From Epiperipatus broadwayi (Eukaryota > Onychophora > Udeonychophora > Euonychophora > Peripatidae): a DNA stretch of 64,000 nt. Positions 45,934-57,919 of this stretch are shown here, piece after piece. Made by a program: the position numbers and the translations under genes. The number at the start of each line of letters is the position of its first letter. The stretch's first letter is position 1. The stretch is taken from assembly GCA_028023455.1 (NCBI GenBank), contig JAQFVV010000208.1, positions 1,054,001 to 1,118,000 of the forward strand. Direction: 5' to 3'. Under the pieces are notes generated by a model. The model was not told the origin of the DNA. It searched no databases and was given only the letters and a program-made list of their open reading frames with translations.

Positions 45934-48008
45934 GTGAAGGTTGAGATTGCTTCTTTCTCACCAGATCAGAAATTCTTTGGGGCAGTCTTTGCAAGAGCAC
46001 AACGCAAATCATCTTCCACCACAAGTCTACTTCTGTATTTAGACTTTATAAGCAACAATCTGGAAAAATCTGTTTCACAAAGATATGTTGTTGGAAATGG
46101 AAGAAGAAGGCGCAACACTGTTTCAGACAGAGCAGGATATAACTGCAAATACATGATTCAGAATTTTGTAACTGGCATTGTAAAAAAATCAGTTCTCGCC
46201 GCATCGTTATTAATAAGTCCAATACACATCTCTTGTGCTGTCTCAGGAAGACCCTCAACAAATGCGGAGTCAGGTAGATTTGGAAAATATGATGAAATTT
46301 CATCTGCAAGCATGTGCAATGTTTTTTCACAGAAATTATCATTGCAATCTTTTTGTTGGTTCAATGACATGTTCCTCAAAGAAAGCAGCTAAAGTAGGCA
46401 ACACGTAAATTTTATTTTCATCCAATTTTTTTTGCCAAAGTTGAAGTTTCATTTGGAATGATCGGATCTTTTCAGACAAATCAAGGCATGTTGCATTTGG
46501 TCTTTGCAGTGATAAATTTAACTCATTCAAGATGGCAAAGATGCCAACCAATTAAGCTACTTTCTGCAGTTCATTTTTGTCACGAAAAAGTCCTTCAAAC
46601 TGCAGTCTTGCCTTCCAATTAAAAAATGTTTTGAGTTCATCACAGAGCTCAAAAACAAGTTTCAAAACCTTTCCTCTTGACAACCATCTTACTTCAGTGT
46701 GAAATAGCACAGAATTGTTCGGAGCATCCAACTCGTTACAGTTGCCAAAACAGTTGACTATTTAAAGGGCTTGCTTTTAAAAAATTGACACAACTTATGA
46801 TGCTTTTCTTTACTTCTTGTAACTCTTGTGGCAGCATCTTTGTTGCTAATATTTGCCGATGAATCATACAGTGAGTTCCAATGACTTTTGGTGACTCATT
46901 CAGTACCAAACGTTGAAATCCAGATCGACATCCTAACATTGCTGGAGTGCCATCTGTGCAAACACTACAAACTTTTTCCCATGAGATCTTATGTTCTTTC
47001 AGAAATGAACCAACTGTGTCAAATACATTATGTGCAGTAGTTTTTATTTCAAGAGGTTTGCAAAAAAGAAACTCATCTTTAAAGTCACCATCATTAATAT
47101 ACCTCACATAAATTAGTATCTGGGAGCAATTTGCAAAATCTGTAGATTCATTTCATTCCACTTCTTATTTACATTGCTTAATTATATATACTATAATACA
47201 CCATATACTCCTTAAATTACACTCTACAATGCAGTTTAACATATGATTTATTTTATTTCCTTCCTTACAGTTTCAACTGTCCAGCAGTCATCATCAGAGC
47301 TTTTTATCTCAGTACAAGGGTACCGAGATAAAAAGCTCTGATGATGACTGCTGGATAGTTGAAACTGTGAGGAAGGAAATAAAATAAATCATATGTTAAA
47401 CTGCATTGTAGAGTGTAATTTAAGGAGTTTATGGTGTATTATAGTATACCTGTAGATTTATCAAGCTGGATATTAAATATTGGAAGTGGTGCAGATTTAA
47501 TTTCCTGGATTACCTGATCAAGAATATCAGCAGATATATTATCTATTCTTCTGTGAACAATGTCATTAGATAAGGAAATTGCACTCAATTTCATAATAAA
47601 TTCATCTCCAATCATAACTCGAACAATGTCTTTGGCCGCTGGCAATAGTAAAACCTCAGCAATGGTGTGAAGTTTCATAGCTCTGGCAATTCTAAGTGCC
47701 ATCAAATATGAAGTTTCAACAGCTGCTATGTTTTGTTTGTAGTATTTGCCACCAGTAACTAATCTGACTTTCTTGAATCCATCAGCTTTGCTTCTAAAAT
47801 AGTTGGTATCCTTGCCAGAAAAGCTCAGATGTTTGCTATCAAAATGGCATTTTAGTTTGTTCAGCTTCATAAATTTGGCTGATAGAACTTCATGACAAAT
47901 AACACATTGTGGTTTCTCAATTCCTATTGAAATTATTGAGGTAAAACCATATTGCAAAAAATCCTCACTATATTTTCTTTTCTTAACATTCTTCTCTATA
48001 CGATCCAT
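45934..48008 (-). pseudogene. hAT (SPIN/ZBED5-type) transposase, broken
   Basis: The start ATG is at 48008. Residues 35-60 form a BED zinc finger (Cys35, Cys38, His55, His60). The first frame ends at the inserted foldback after NIQLDKST, where hAT enzymes have their first catalytic Asp. The reading resumes beyond the insert with NCSQILIYVRYINDGDFKDE and CSVCTDGTPAMLG (second catalytic Asp region), then EVRWLSRGKVLKLVFELCDE. The C-terminal dimerisation block near 46100-45970 is TTYLCETDFSRLLLIKSKYR and DDLRCALAK. Frameshifts or stops occur near 46735, 46552, 46380 and 46155. It cannot make an active enzyme. The plus-strand open frame over 45934-46392 is a shadow. Confidence 0.92.
47187..47448. 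mobile_element. Foldback element inserted in the transposase gene
   Basis: 47187-47310 and 47325-47448 are near-perfect inverted copies of 124 bp around the loop 'agtacaagggtacc'. They share 'gagataaaaagctctgatga' and its complement. A 12-bp direct repeat ctgtagatt(c/t)at at 47140-47151 and 47450-47461 marks the target site; the left one is separated from the hairpin by about 35 bp. The coding sequence on each side continues across it (LDKST / ESTDFANC), proving insertion. Long arms with a 9-12 bp duplication suggest a Mutator-like foldback. Confidence 0.88.
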
Positions 48009-48579
48009 TGTCAGGGGATGGTTTGCTAATGAAAATAATATATAACAATAACTTTAATAATACAAAAAATGATACATGGTATAGTTCAGTCAATACAGTT
48101 CATTAAAGTTTCCTATGATTTACCATTCTTGGTTGTTTTTTTTTTTTTACATACTTGCTACTATCATAAGGAGGCAGTATTCGCATCAACCACAACTGAA
48201 TATAAAAAAACCATTAAGTTTTCAGATTAAGTTTCCGTTACAGAATATTTTTTGCAGTAGTTGACGATTTTAAATTTAGCCAATAATTATAATTCATAAA
48301 GTGCTGTTTTATTTCCAATACTGCTGCCTTCTTAACTGCTTTTAACACAGTAGCTGCTCTCTACATATATGTGACTAGTATGCATAAGTACATTATGGCA
48401 TTAACTCTGTCACATACACTGTAGTTGTATGTGATGAATGTAATGGAGTTGGCATGTTAATGACATCACACCATATACTTGTATGTGGGCGGTTGATCGA
48501 CCCTCAAAGGGATCATGACCCACAGGTTGAGAACTGCTGTCTTAGTTATAGATCTGAAATTATGTTGGAATAAAATAAA

Positions 48580-49250
48580 AGGATCAATGATGATGTTGAC
48601 AATCTCTATATAAATATATAATAAATCAACCATCTATATAATTAATATGCAACAAAATAATCATATTTGTGGATTCATGCTTTTATTGGAATCACATAAA
48701 TTATATTAGTAGCTAAGCACACTTTCATTCTGCTCGACACATCATGGCTACAAACTATTACGTTGACCATTCCTATAAAATTGTACTTATACACAAAGGT
48801 TTCAATCAATATATGCTCAACTGCATACTACTAGATCTTTTATTAATCACATTTTTTGCCATTTGAAGTAGACTAAGTTTGCTTTAGCTTTTACTTTCTG
48901 TTATCACTCTTTACAAACCACATTACTCCTTTGAAGATCAAAACCATATCTTCATTCTTTCTCACAATAAATGAAAACCAATGTCTGCAGCTGAAGCAAC
49001 AATATATCAAAAAGTAATCGGCTGTAAATATAGATTTTCTTTAATTATGAGAAAGAATGTGATTAATTTTTTGACTACAGTAGATTAATATCATTTGTGA
49101 AGAGTGAAATGACAAAAAAAAAAAAAATGAAAAAAGGTTTAATTTGAATTAGAGTGTATATGAGAATGTGCTGAACACTATGCATATAAATATAATTTCT
49201 AATGATTTTAATGGGAATATCAATAAGTTTTATGGCTTATCAAATATGTA
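48580..49250. other. Intron, nothing recognised
   Basis: Unassigned A+T-rich sequence right of the interrupted RTE fragment. No gene-like segment. Confidence 0.5.
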
Positions 49251-49254
49251 ACAG

Positions 49255-49590
49255 TAATAATATAAATCTATTCATGGAACATTAAAATCTGAAAATATTT
49301 CTAAAATAATTTACAAATGAAATCCCCAAAGAATAATTTTTAAATAAAACTTGTAAACAAAATCATTGCTATTAAAAAAGTTTGTCTTTTTAAGTGTCAA
49401 TGCTGGAATTACAGCTATATAACAATCTGAAGATCAGATAAAAGAAGCCATCTTTTATCTGATAAAATAGTTTGGCATTGATATAGATAGACATTCTTTG
49501 GAAGTAATAATTCTTTGAGAATCCGTTTTATAAACTGGCTTGGTAATCTATTCAGACTTGTTTGTTCCATGAATAGGCTTAACTGCAATA
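49255..49590. repeat. F1 foldback element, most complete copy
   Basis: The left end 'aaatctattcatggaacatt' and the right end 'gacttgtttgttccatgaat' are inverted, and the inner arms 'ccccaaagaataatttttaa' and 'gtaataattctttgagaatc' pair too. The centre holds a second small hairpin, 'cagataaaagaagccatctt / ttatctg'. It is about 335 bp and is the reference copy of the family. The minus-strand open frame at 49415-49654 is an artefact. Confidence 0.75.
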
Positions 49591-49659
49591 TCATATAGCA
49601 AGTTAATGTAATAGTTTGGAGCCATAAAAAAGGTGTACAACACTGAAAGTGCACTTAGT

Positions 49660-50200
49660 GATTAATATCGTATTATTTCAAATATAAGACGCACTTTTTT
49701 TCCAAATTTTGGACCCATAAAAAAGGAGTGCATCTTAAATTTGAAACTAACATTTTTAACATCTTATTTCTGCCAATGTCTGTTTAACTTTTTAATAGTA
49801 GATAACAGTCACGAAGATGACACACTATAATACAGAAAATTAAATAAATTATTCATATGTATTTAAATCTTATGAGATTAATAAGTAACAAGAAAAGGTA
49901 AGAAATAAGGAAATAAACTTATTGATGAATTAGTTAAACACATTTTAAAGTTTTGGAGATTTATTACATTCTTTCATTAGTGTAATTTTCAAGAGCATGA
50001 TTATGCGCATGTAACTTCAAACTAGTCCAGAAGGAAGGATGCATCCAATTCAGAACTTCTGTCCACTTAGCTTGTACTTGTTTGTCAATGTTTTGAACAT
50101 TTGTTTCTAGCAGAAAGAGGATATGAGAAGCACTCAAACTCGTGAGGAATGGTGAACATCTATTGGGTTTCCATGGTAGCATTAAACCAGAATGGGTTTA
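49660..50200 (-). mobile_element. DNA transposon end with 'AAGACGCAC' motif and short open frame
   Basis: 'tatttcaaatataagacgca' is followed 40 bp later by its inverted partner 'ggagtgcatcttaaatttga', a terminal structure I associate with some pogo/mariner-like elements (from memory, weak). A minus-strand frame, 49964-50182, contains VQNIDKQVQAKWTEVLNWMH. I do not recognise the protein. The frame and the terminus lie in the order expected of a gene followed by its element end, but no catalytic motif is visible. Confidence 0.3.
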
Positions 50201-50339
50201 AAAAAAAACAAAGAGAAAAGGAATTTTAAATTTAAATTTATTAGTTTTTTTTTCTGTTTGATATGAAATATAAATACTAGGTATTCTAGTTAGTAATAAC
50301 TGAAATAGTTTTATATGCAATGTGATATATAAGGTTAAA

Positions 50340-53060
50340 AGGTATTAAACTTTTTATTATTCATTCTTGTCTAAAAAAAAAAAAGTATGTTTAAAAATAT
50401 AAAGAGAGTATACATGAGTTATAACATGAAAGAGTGTGTGGAGTATAATATTTTAACTTTATATTTTAGCTGGTATATATAAAAAAAATTGAGTGTGAAA
50501 AAATGTGTTGCAGAGATAATTCAAATGTATTATCATAAACTATATTTGACAAAGCAGAATGAACTAGTGAGGATAAATAAAATTTTATAGGATTCTATGA
50601 AAATAAAATAAATATATTATAAAATGTAATGTTATTTATTAGAGTAAGAAAAAAGTGAATGTTAATATAAAGAAAAGGAATATTAATCCTAATCTCATTT
50701 GTTATAAAAAAAAAAAAAGTATCATATTGATAATGACAAAGGTAGACTATTTGTTTTGTAACATGATGTCAAATGTGGATAGAAAAATATTTAATGGGAA
50801 AATTGAATTAAATTATTGGTTCAGAAGTAGTATACTAAGAGAGGCTAAGGACACAGTAGGGAAAGATGAGTTGAAATTCCAGGATAGAATATAAAATATT
50901 ATCCTGAAGAACTGATTGAATAGTTGAATGGGATTAATCTTTGCAATATCCAGATAGTTTATTAGAAAGAGATGGGAGGATTTTCTGCAAAGACATGAGT
51001 GTAATATATACCATAAATGCTTTCTGAATAAGCCTGGATAAAATTGAGATAAGATCATTAGGAAAATGATTATCTACCAAAATATGACACCTCATAAATA
51101 AAGGAAACCTCTATCCCTCTATTATGATATAGTATTTTTGGATAAAATCAGTTTCTTATCTATGAAGTTTTCTGATAAATGAAAATAGAAAAAGCACCAG
51201 AAGTTGATAAAATAGTTTAAGAATTTTATAGTTTGTCTTCCTAAGTTTGATAGATTAGCCTAAAATAATAAGACGATATATGGAACAAATATTTTATATT
51301 TGAATAAATTATTATATGACTCATGATACCTGAGATCAAAGATAAACAGAAAATATAAGTGAGAGATGGAGAATATATGAAAAAGAGACCTTAATGTCAC
51401 TATTCATTTTGAATACAGTATAAATATTGTTGTTTTTTTTTGTGTAACATTATCGCAGCAGCAATAATTTTGTTGACAAAATTCTAATGCAATATTTTAC
51501 ACCAATTTTGAATATGAAATATAAGTTAAATATTACCATTTTATTAAAATATTGGGAGTTACAAAATATCAGGTAAATAAGGAAAGATGACTAAGAAGAT
51601 AACCATCAGTTATATCATGAATTGTAAAACTATATAATATTAATATGGAAGCTTACATGACGTTAAGAAGAATAAACTTAGGATGTTAAAAGAACTGGAT
51701 ACTTAATATGGGAAGGGTTAAATGTATATAATAATTATTATGTCTATCTGTGATGAATGTCCATAATTTTGTTGAAAATTTATAAACAGTTCAATGATTA
51801 TTTTGTTAATGAATTATTTAACCTAAAGTGTATAGCTGTTGTTGTTTATAATTATTGTTGTAAATAAATTAATATTTTGATTTAAATTTTGTAGTAGTAA
51901 TTTCATTGTATTTAAGTCATTTCCATCACAAGTTCATATCAATAAAATTATATATAGAACATGTTGATTACATGTTTTATCTGAAGAGTTATATTTAAAA
52001 ATGTATAATTACACATTAATTATCATTTGCTTTTAAATTATAACTATATTAAAGAGAGTTTGTAATACTTCATATTTTATTAGATATAAAAGAATCTTGG
52101 AGATTTATTTGAAAAGTACTATTAAGTATTACAAAATGGAGAGGATATAATAGAAATCAATAGTATGTTTTAAGAGTCACATTCTGATTTTGTTATCTAA
52201 TTTGAAATATATTTTATATCATAAAGTTAGAAGAATTATATTATTTCAGAATACTAGTTACTGACTAAATATATTTTAAGGTTTGTAATTCTGAAGGATC
52301 TAATTACAATGGGAGAATGCTAAGTAAGAAATATATTTGAGTTAGATTTTGTAGAAAATAATTGTATAAGTGATTGTTATTAGAAATAAGCATGAGAATA
52401 AATCTTAAGAAAGTAAATTAAATTATTCAAGTCAAGGTAATGAGTAGATAGTAATCATTAATTTTCCTGTCTTATTATTATAGTTCGATTAATTTTCAAA
52501 TAGGAGGTTAATCAAGGTTTGCAATAGTGTGATTTTATTTAAATGGTCCAGTAAAATCCCTATTGCAATTTCAATTATTTAATTATCAATATAGTTATTA
52601 TATTACATTTTAGAATAGAATACTTATGATCCTTGAGATAGCCATAGGATAGCATTAATTCTTTTAATTTAATGAAATTTTTGTTTTAATGTTATAAGTT
52701 TGAGATTCTTAAATTATAGAAGAGTAGTTAAAGCATTAATTAAATGAAATATTATATTGTCTGTTTGTTGTGGGGATTTTCCTAATGATTATAATATGAT
52801 GGTAGTAGGAAAGTTTTTACAATAGCAATGCCATTGTGGAGTGTATTTTATATACTTCTCTATGTTAAAATCTCCATGCTGTAATCATTTCTAAAGTCTA
52901 GCTTATGCTTTGATGTAACCCAAGTTTCAAACCTTATAGAGAGTTTCATGCTTTATTGTTGTTATACTTGATTGTTTATTATTGAGCTAGAATCGTAGAG
53001 AGTAAAAAAAGAAGGTAGGGTAGAGGTGTTAAAGAACTGGAAGGGAAAGTTGCAATATAT
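50340..53060. other. Purine-skewed intron stretch, possible decayed LINE
   Basis: The plus strand here has clearly more G than C and very few repeats shared with the rest of the window. A short frame at 50655-50894 contains WFRSSILREAKDTVGKDELK. Near 51180-51240 translation gives KAPEVDKIV-like text resembling the 'KAPGxD' box of LINE reverse transcriptases, but stops are frequent. I cannot confirm a retroelement. The skew ends near 53060. Confidence 0.25.
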
Positions 53061-53339
53061 ACAAATTAATTTCACACTTTTTCTTTTTAAATCTTCTTTT
53101 ATTTTATGAACTACTTTTCATTTCAAATTTTCTTCCAATGGTTTTGATCATATTATATAATTAATATCAAGGAGAATAATCTTTGATATACCATACAATA
53201 TGATTGAAACATTAGAAGAAAACTGAAACAAAAACGATTCATAAAATAAAACAAGATGTAAAAACAAAAATGTGTGAAATTAATATGTTCATTTTAATTC
53301 AAAGTCCCTCAATTGTGCTGAGGCTACTACCACTGCCCT

Positions 53340-53400
53340 GGATCATTCTAGCATTTCCCAGAGGTTAGGTCTGCTTTGGGAAGTGCTAGTTTAGAATGAT
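53340..53400. repeat. Small hairpin
   Basis: 'atcattctagcatttccc' faces 'gggaagtgctagtttagaat', giving arms of about 22 bp with a loop of about 15 nt. The segment is more G+C-rich than its surroundings. Confidence 0.6.
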
Positions 53401-54089
53401 ATAAATTGTAGCACCCTTGGGTAAATATAAAGAGTGGCTACTATTATTTAGAACAGATACTTAAGATGAAACATGTAATCTGAATATGCAAAAATTGTTT
53501 TTTATATTTGTTATGGAAAAAAATATATATTTCTCTCTGCTTGGTTTAATGCAATGAGAGAGTGGTGGAACCGGAACTCAAGTTCCATGGATTGTAACTC
53601 CAACTATCATTTCCGATGCTTGAACTTGTTACAATCATCTGATTATTATTATTTATTACTTTTAAAGCTAAAATGGCTATCAAATAGTTTCCTGCCAAGA
53701 AAAAATCTTATATCACCAAGAATAGAAAAATAAAAAAGAATAATATTTAATATCGGTCCAATTGCAGTTTGTAGTAGCTAAGCATTTTCAGTGCTTGTTT
53801 TATCCACTAGCTAAAAATAGCTAAATACCTATTCATCAACGATATTAAGTTGGACCTCAAAAAGAAAAAATTTTACGCAGATTAAAAATTAAAATTTTTT
53901 TTCCCGAATATTAGCCAGTTTACATCAGAATCCCAAGTAAGAAGTAAGGACAATATAGTATTACACCCTCAAAACCCTCTTTATTTATAAATATACATAA
54001 AAAGAGAGAGAAAAGAAAAATTAGAAAGAAACACACACATACATCTTTATTTATTTGGAAGTATTTATATGACATTAGCATTTATTTAC

Positions 54090-54161
54090 CTCTGGCATCT
54101 TTTCAGGTATAAAATGAATTGTGTATTCGATGTTAAAACGAATTACTTTGCAGAGAGGAAC
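54090..54161 (-). CDS. DROSHA: DROSHA exon b, central domain
   Basis: This 72-nt exon encodes 24 residues containing PLCKVIRFNIEYTIHF, nearly identical to the animal Drosha central domain. Its cysteine aligns with a residue in a zinc-coordinating region of human Drosha (family knowledge, site assignment from memory). The acceptor is TTTTAG and the donor GTAAAT; both phases are 0. The exon is isolated between introns of 9.3 and 8.7 kb, and it has no open reading frame long enough to be noticed without homology. Confidence 0.95.
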
Positions 54162-54392
54162 CTAAAATTAGAAAACTAAAATAATTAGCAAAAAAATAGG
54201 GGAAAAAAATGAAGTATTAATTATAATCAGTATAATTCACAATTGTAAATGAATATTAATTTTCTCATTTATATTCTGTCATCATAAAAAAGTAAGATGC
54301 ATCTTGAAATTCTTTTCATTTCTAATCTTATTCTATTACCAGATTAATAATTATAATGTTAATCTCATCATCATCATCTGCCTAATTTTCAG

Positions 54393-54838
54393 AGGCAAAA
54401 CTTTCCATACAGTAGTGCCACTCAGTGCAAACCAGAGTGATCAATGGATGCAGGAAGATTTGCGCACAAAATCCCTATCTGGTGCCTACTCATCCAATAT
54501 CCCCAGACTAGTTTCTAGCTTGTGACTTTCATCAGTGAGGAGCCTTGGATCTGAGAGCACTGCACCTAGATCTTAGGATCTAATGCAACCCCCAGCAGCC
54601 ATCTTTTACTTTTTTTAGCAAACTATAAAGCTTCGAGTCCAAAATAAAAAAACAATAATATTTTCAAGCTAAGCTCATTAGCTTGTATAGTTGCATAGAT
54701 CTGAACTCAGTTCAGCATCCATACTTTTTCATGTCTTTGGTTCTTTAATAATCATAGACACCATAATCCTATTGGGCAAGATTGATATTAAACCATCAAA
54801 CATCACATGATCACCATTCTTTAGGCTTACACAATCTG
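54393..54838 (+). repeat. M1 repeat, full unit of about 445 bp
   Basis: Order: head 'ggcaaaactttccatacagt', 'gccactcagtgcaaaccaga', 'atcaatggatgcaggaagat', 'cagactagtttctagcttgt', 'ggatctgagagcactgcacc', then 'tgagctt'-type text reversed ('aagctcattagcttgtatag'), 'tctttggttctttaataatc' and tail 'aaacatcacatgatcaccat' followed by 'ggcttaca'. It is the clearest single unit and a reference for the family. It is 230 bp right of exon b. Confidence 0.82.
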
Positions 54839-54884
54839 TCTGTGAAAAACAAATTTTGTAAGCCTAAAGAATGGTGATCATACG
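54804..54884. repeat. Hairpin of two M1 tails
   Basis: 'catgatcaccattctttagg' (from 54806) faces 'cctaaagaatggtgatcata' (to 54883), with a loop of about 20 nt. The M1 unit ends in its tail, and a second tail follows in inverted orientation. Confidence 0.85.
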
Positions 54885-54889
54885 ACATC

Positions 54890-55830
54890 TGCCTAATCTA
54901 GTGTTTGACAATGGGCAACCATGTGTAAATGAACCATTTCCATATCATCCTACTTTTCTGCACGCTTCTATTAGTTATCCCATCCATTCTGTGAAGTTAC
55001 CTATCCCTAGCAGTTTTAGTTGTCCTCTTCTTATTGACCCATTCTCAATTCTAATCACGACATTCTTATCCAGTAAATCCATCCCATCTTGTCGAAAATA
55101 CCCTTCTTTTCTTTGCTTTACCATTTTCAATAGTTATCTTTGTACATTTGCATTCACTAAAATCAATTTGTTATTTTTTTGTTTCAAAAGTATCAATCTT
55201 TGCCCTCTCGTTTCCTCCATGCCCACATTTCATATCCATACATTGCAAAAAACTATATCAAAGCCTTCAATAATAAATGCTTTGATTACATACTTATGCT
55301 TCTACTGTTTCCTATTTGCACCAATTTAGTAAACACTCTCAATGCTAATTTGAATAATTCGTTTATCTTTAGATGAAATTCTTCAATCTTGATTTACTGT
55401 TATGTCCACATAGTAGACAAACCTTTGAAACCTGTTCAAATCAAACACCCTCCGCTATTATCTTTTCTATTCCTCCATTTAATAACTTGTCTTGCTCATA
55501 TTTAGCCTTAATTTGTAATCAGCTCTTGTTCATACCAATCGATCTATGAGATTCTGTAGTTCTTTCTCTGCTGTAGTCGTCGCATCTATACCATCTGCAT
55601 ATTGAAAATTGTATAACCCTCTACCTCCAATACTGAATTCTTGCTGAAAACCATCAAAAGCTTCCCTCATTGCCATTCTATATTAAATTATTGAATAAGT
55701 ATATATCAACATTTCTGTTTTAGCCCTTTACCTCTTGAAATCAATCTGGTTTTCATTCTTGAGTTTTGACATCTATGTAATCAAGATGAGCTGTACCAAA
55801 TATGGAAAGTACACCATATTTAATATTACT
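54890..55830 (-). pseudogene. Non-LTR retrotransposon RT remnant
   Basis: On the minus strand, 55690-55480 translates as EAFDGFQQEFSIGGRGLYNF, then QYADGIDATTTAEKELQNLI and DYKLRLNMSKTS. This is the pattern of a LINE reverse transcriptase around the YADD active site (here YADG, so one catalytic Asp is lost) and the 'GLKLNxxKT' box. Left of it the frame is broken. It differs from the RTE family seen elsewhere in the window. The plus-strand open frames at 54871-55376 are antisense shadows. Confidence 0.75.
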
Positions 55831-55839
55831 ATCCAAAAC

Positions 55840-57900
55840 TTATCATGACATCTAGAATCAAAAGCTTAATCTCAATCTATTAAAAAAAATGTATATATAA
55901 TTATTTTTTTATGTTACTTCCAAACAAATAAGCTTTAGTATTAATTAACACTGCTTTAGTCACAAAAGCTCTGGTATATATTTCACATTTTTAATGATCT
56001 GCATTTGATAACAAACTATCAAAAGAGAAAAAGTAAAACAGTTGAATGATACTATTTAATAAAGATGGAGGCATGTTTGCAATTTATAGTTTTAAAAAAA
56101 TCATTAATTCATCTCAGATACAATCTTAAAAGATTAAAAAGAATTTTAAAAATGTATCATTAAACTTTTGCAGTTTGTTTGCTGTTTTAGCATGAGTAAG
56201 ATCAGATACAAATTTGCCAGATTAAAAAAATTTTTGCAGTTAATTCCTATTTTAAAATTGAGTGATCACACTGCTGAAATTTTAGTTTTAGTTTTGAATA
56301 GTGCAGATAATCAGTATGAATACAACTTCAAAATAACATTCATTGAAATAAGACAAAAAATTCACAATAATCACTAAATCTATCACTTCATTTATTTTAT
56401 TGTAATATTTTATATAATTTACAATTTGTACACTTTACTTCAAACACTTCAAAGCAAAAAAAAAAAAAAAGCTTTTATTATACATATACACACAATCTGA
56501 TGTTTTGAATGTTATGAAGTCTGTGGAAGATAATTGAAATATCAGTATATATATAAAAATTTTCTTGCTATATTGTATTTGAAGTAAGATTTACAAATTG
56601 TATTTATGTACAATAAAAAATTATTATTACAATGTACTAAATCCCTTTTTGCTTCTGAATAGATTATTAAACACAAAGAACAATGGTTTTAAAGGTATGA
56701 AGTTAAAATATCATTTTTCATAATTTAATATTAATTTAAATTATATATATATATATATATATTATCTTTAATTTTTTTACTTGCTAAGGATATTATCACT
56801 AAATTATTTGTGATACTGTTTATAATCCAAAATAAGTTGACACTGACTTGGATATTGGTCAGGTAAAATTTAATTATTCCATTTTACTTCCCAATCAACA
56901 AAGAGAATTATTAATTTTTATTTGCTGAAAGTTGTTTCAAACTTCTATCTAGCAAGAAATATCTTAAACATTATTGGATAATCTCTAATCTAATGAATGA
57001 TTAATAAATATACTTTCATATTTTAAACAGTTATGCAATATTAATATTTCCATATCTAAAATTAAACAATAAAATGTTTCTTTATATATTAAGATAACTA
57101 TGATTATTAGTAAATTGTGATGTAAGAGATTTGGCTCTTGACGCAATAGACAAGATGGTTAGACTTTTAAATCTTGGGTCCTATGTATAATAACATTAGT
57201 TAAAATTAAAAATAAAAAGATTAATAATGTTGATATTAATTCATAGCACCCTCCGTTATAATAATTATCTATATTGTATGTATAATTAGAGCAAGAATGC
57301 CTTTTTTGAAAATCTAATGAAGCAGATTATAAGTTGGAGCAATGTTACAAAATTAAATCTCAATGTAAGCATTTTTACACCATAACAAAAAATTACAATT
57401 ATTTTTTAACATCTTAAGGAACACAATTTCTTTTTGAAGCTTATTCTTCTGCCATCTATTTGATTTTATCCCATAACATTCAGAGATTCCTAATTTCTTC
57501 ATCTATAATCTTTTCAAAGATATTCTAGAACTGCCTTAACATTATCTCCATATGTATATAACAGTAATCATCCCTTACAATGTTTTCTGCTCTAGTAGTA
57601 AAGTGCCAACTAACTTCTACCTTTACCATCTCATCTCAATCTGTTTAAATGATCTATATTCATCTTAATAAAAAATAATGTTATCTTAAGTAGTTATTTT
57701 CTAACAATGAATAAAATCTATGTTAATAAAAAGAAATTGCAAGCCATTATTGAGTACAATGTAAATATATAATTTTTTTTACATTGCTATTTCTTAGAAA
57801 TAAAGATTCTATTTAAAAGAATTGTAACTTATTTATGAAATACTATTTTTCTAGTGATGACATAACCTTATAAATAAAACTCAAAAGTTTATTACCAAAA
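55840..57900. other. Intron, mostly unassigned; (TA)n at 56741-56762
   Basis: A TA-dinucleotide run lies at about 56741-56762. Bases 57150-57180 ('gacaagatggttagactttt') look like a decayed tRNA-Leu-type A box and may be an S3 SINE trace. A short frame at 56168-56377 has no recognisable domain. Confidence 0.45.
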
Positions 57901-57919
57901 TTTTCATATACGCAGTGTG

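Larger units (their letters stand above)
45579..48539 (-). mobile_element. SPIN-like hAT transposon, near full length
   Basis: The left end is CAGTGGTTCTCAACTTTCCT and the right end, reversed, CAGCAGTTCTCAACCTGTGG. The left subterminal text ('tttaatacagtttcttatgt', 'gttgctacttcataactgta', 'ttttgctactgttatgaact', 'aaatatctgatatg') and the right one ('cctcaaagggatcatgaccc') match the SPIN hAT family as I remember it, with changes mostly at former CpG sites. Without the 262-bp foldback it is about 2.7 kb, close to autonomous SPIN. The target duplication is imperfect (ctctaagt / gtcttagt or tcttagtt). The element lies in the DROSHA intron between exons b and c with its transposase in the DROSHA direction. 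Confidence 0.85.

Noticed and set aside
45934-46392. 152-codon plus-strand open frame, the longest on that strand
   Set aside because: It lies exactly opposite the C-terminal transposase region of the hAT element, whose minus-strand translation has clear family motifs. The plus frame is an antisense shadow.
45571-48547. A clean 8-bp target duplication for the hAT element
   Set aside because: The flanks (ctctaagt and tcttagtt) agree only imperfectly or with a one-base shift. The insertion is shown instead by the split RTE text, so I do not claim an exact duplication.
54871-55329. 152-codon plus-strand open frame rich in Pro, Ser and Phe
   Set aside because: The minus strand across this region continues from a LINE reverse-transcriptase remnant, and the plus frame has no domain. 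Antisense of coding-like sequence often stays open.
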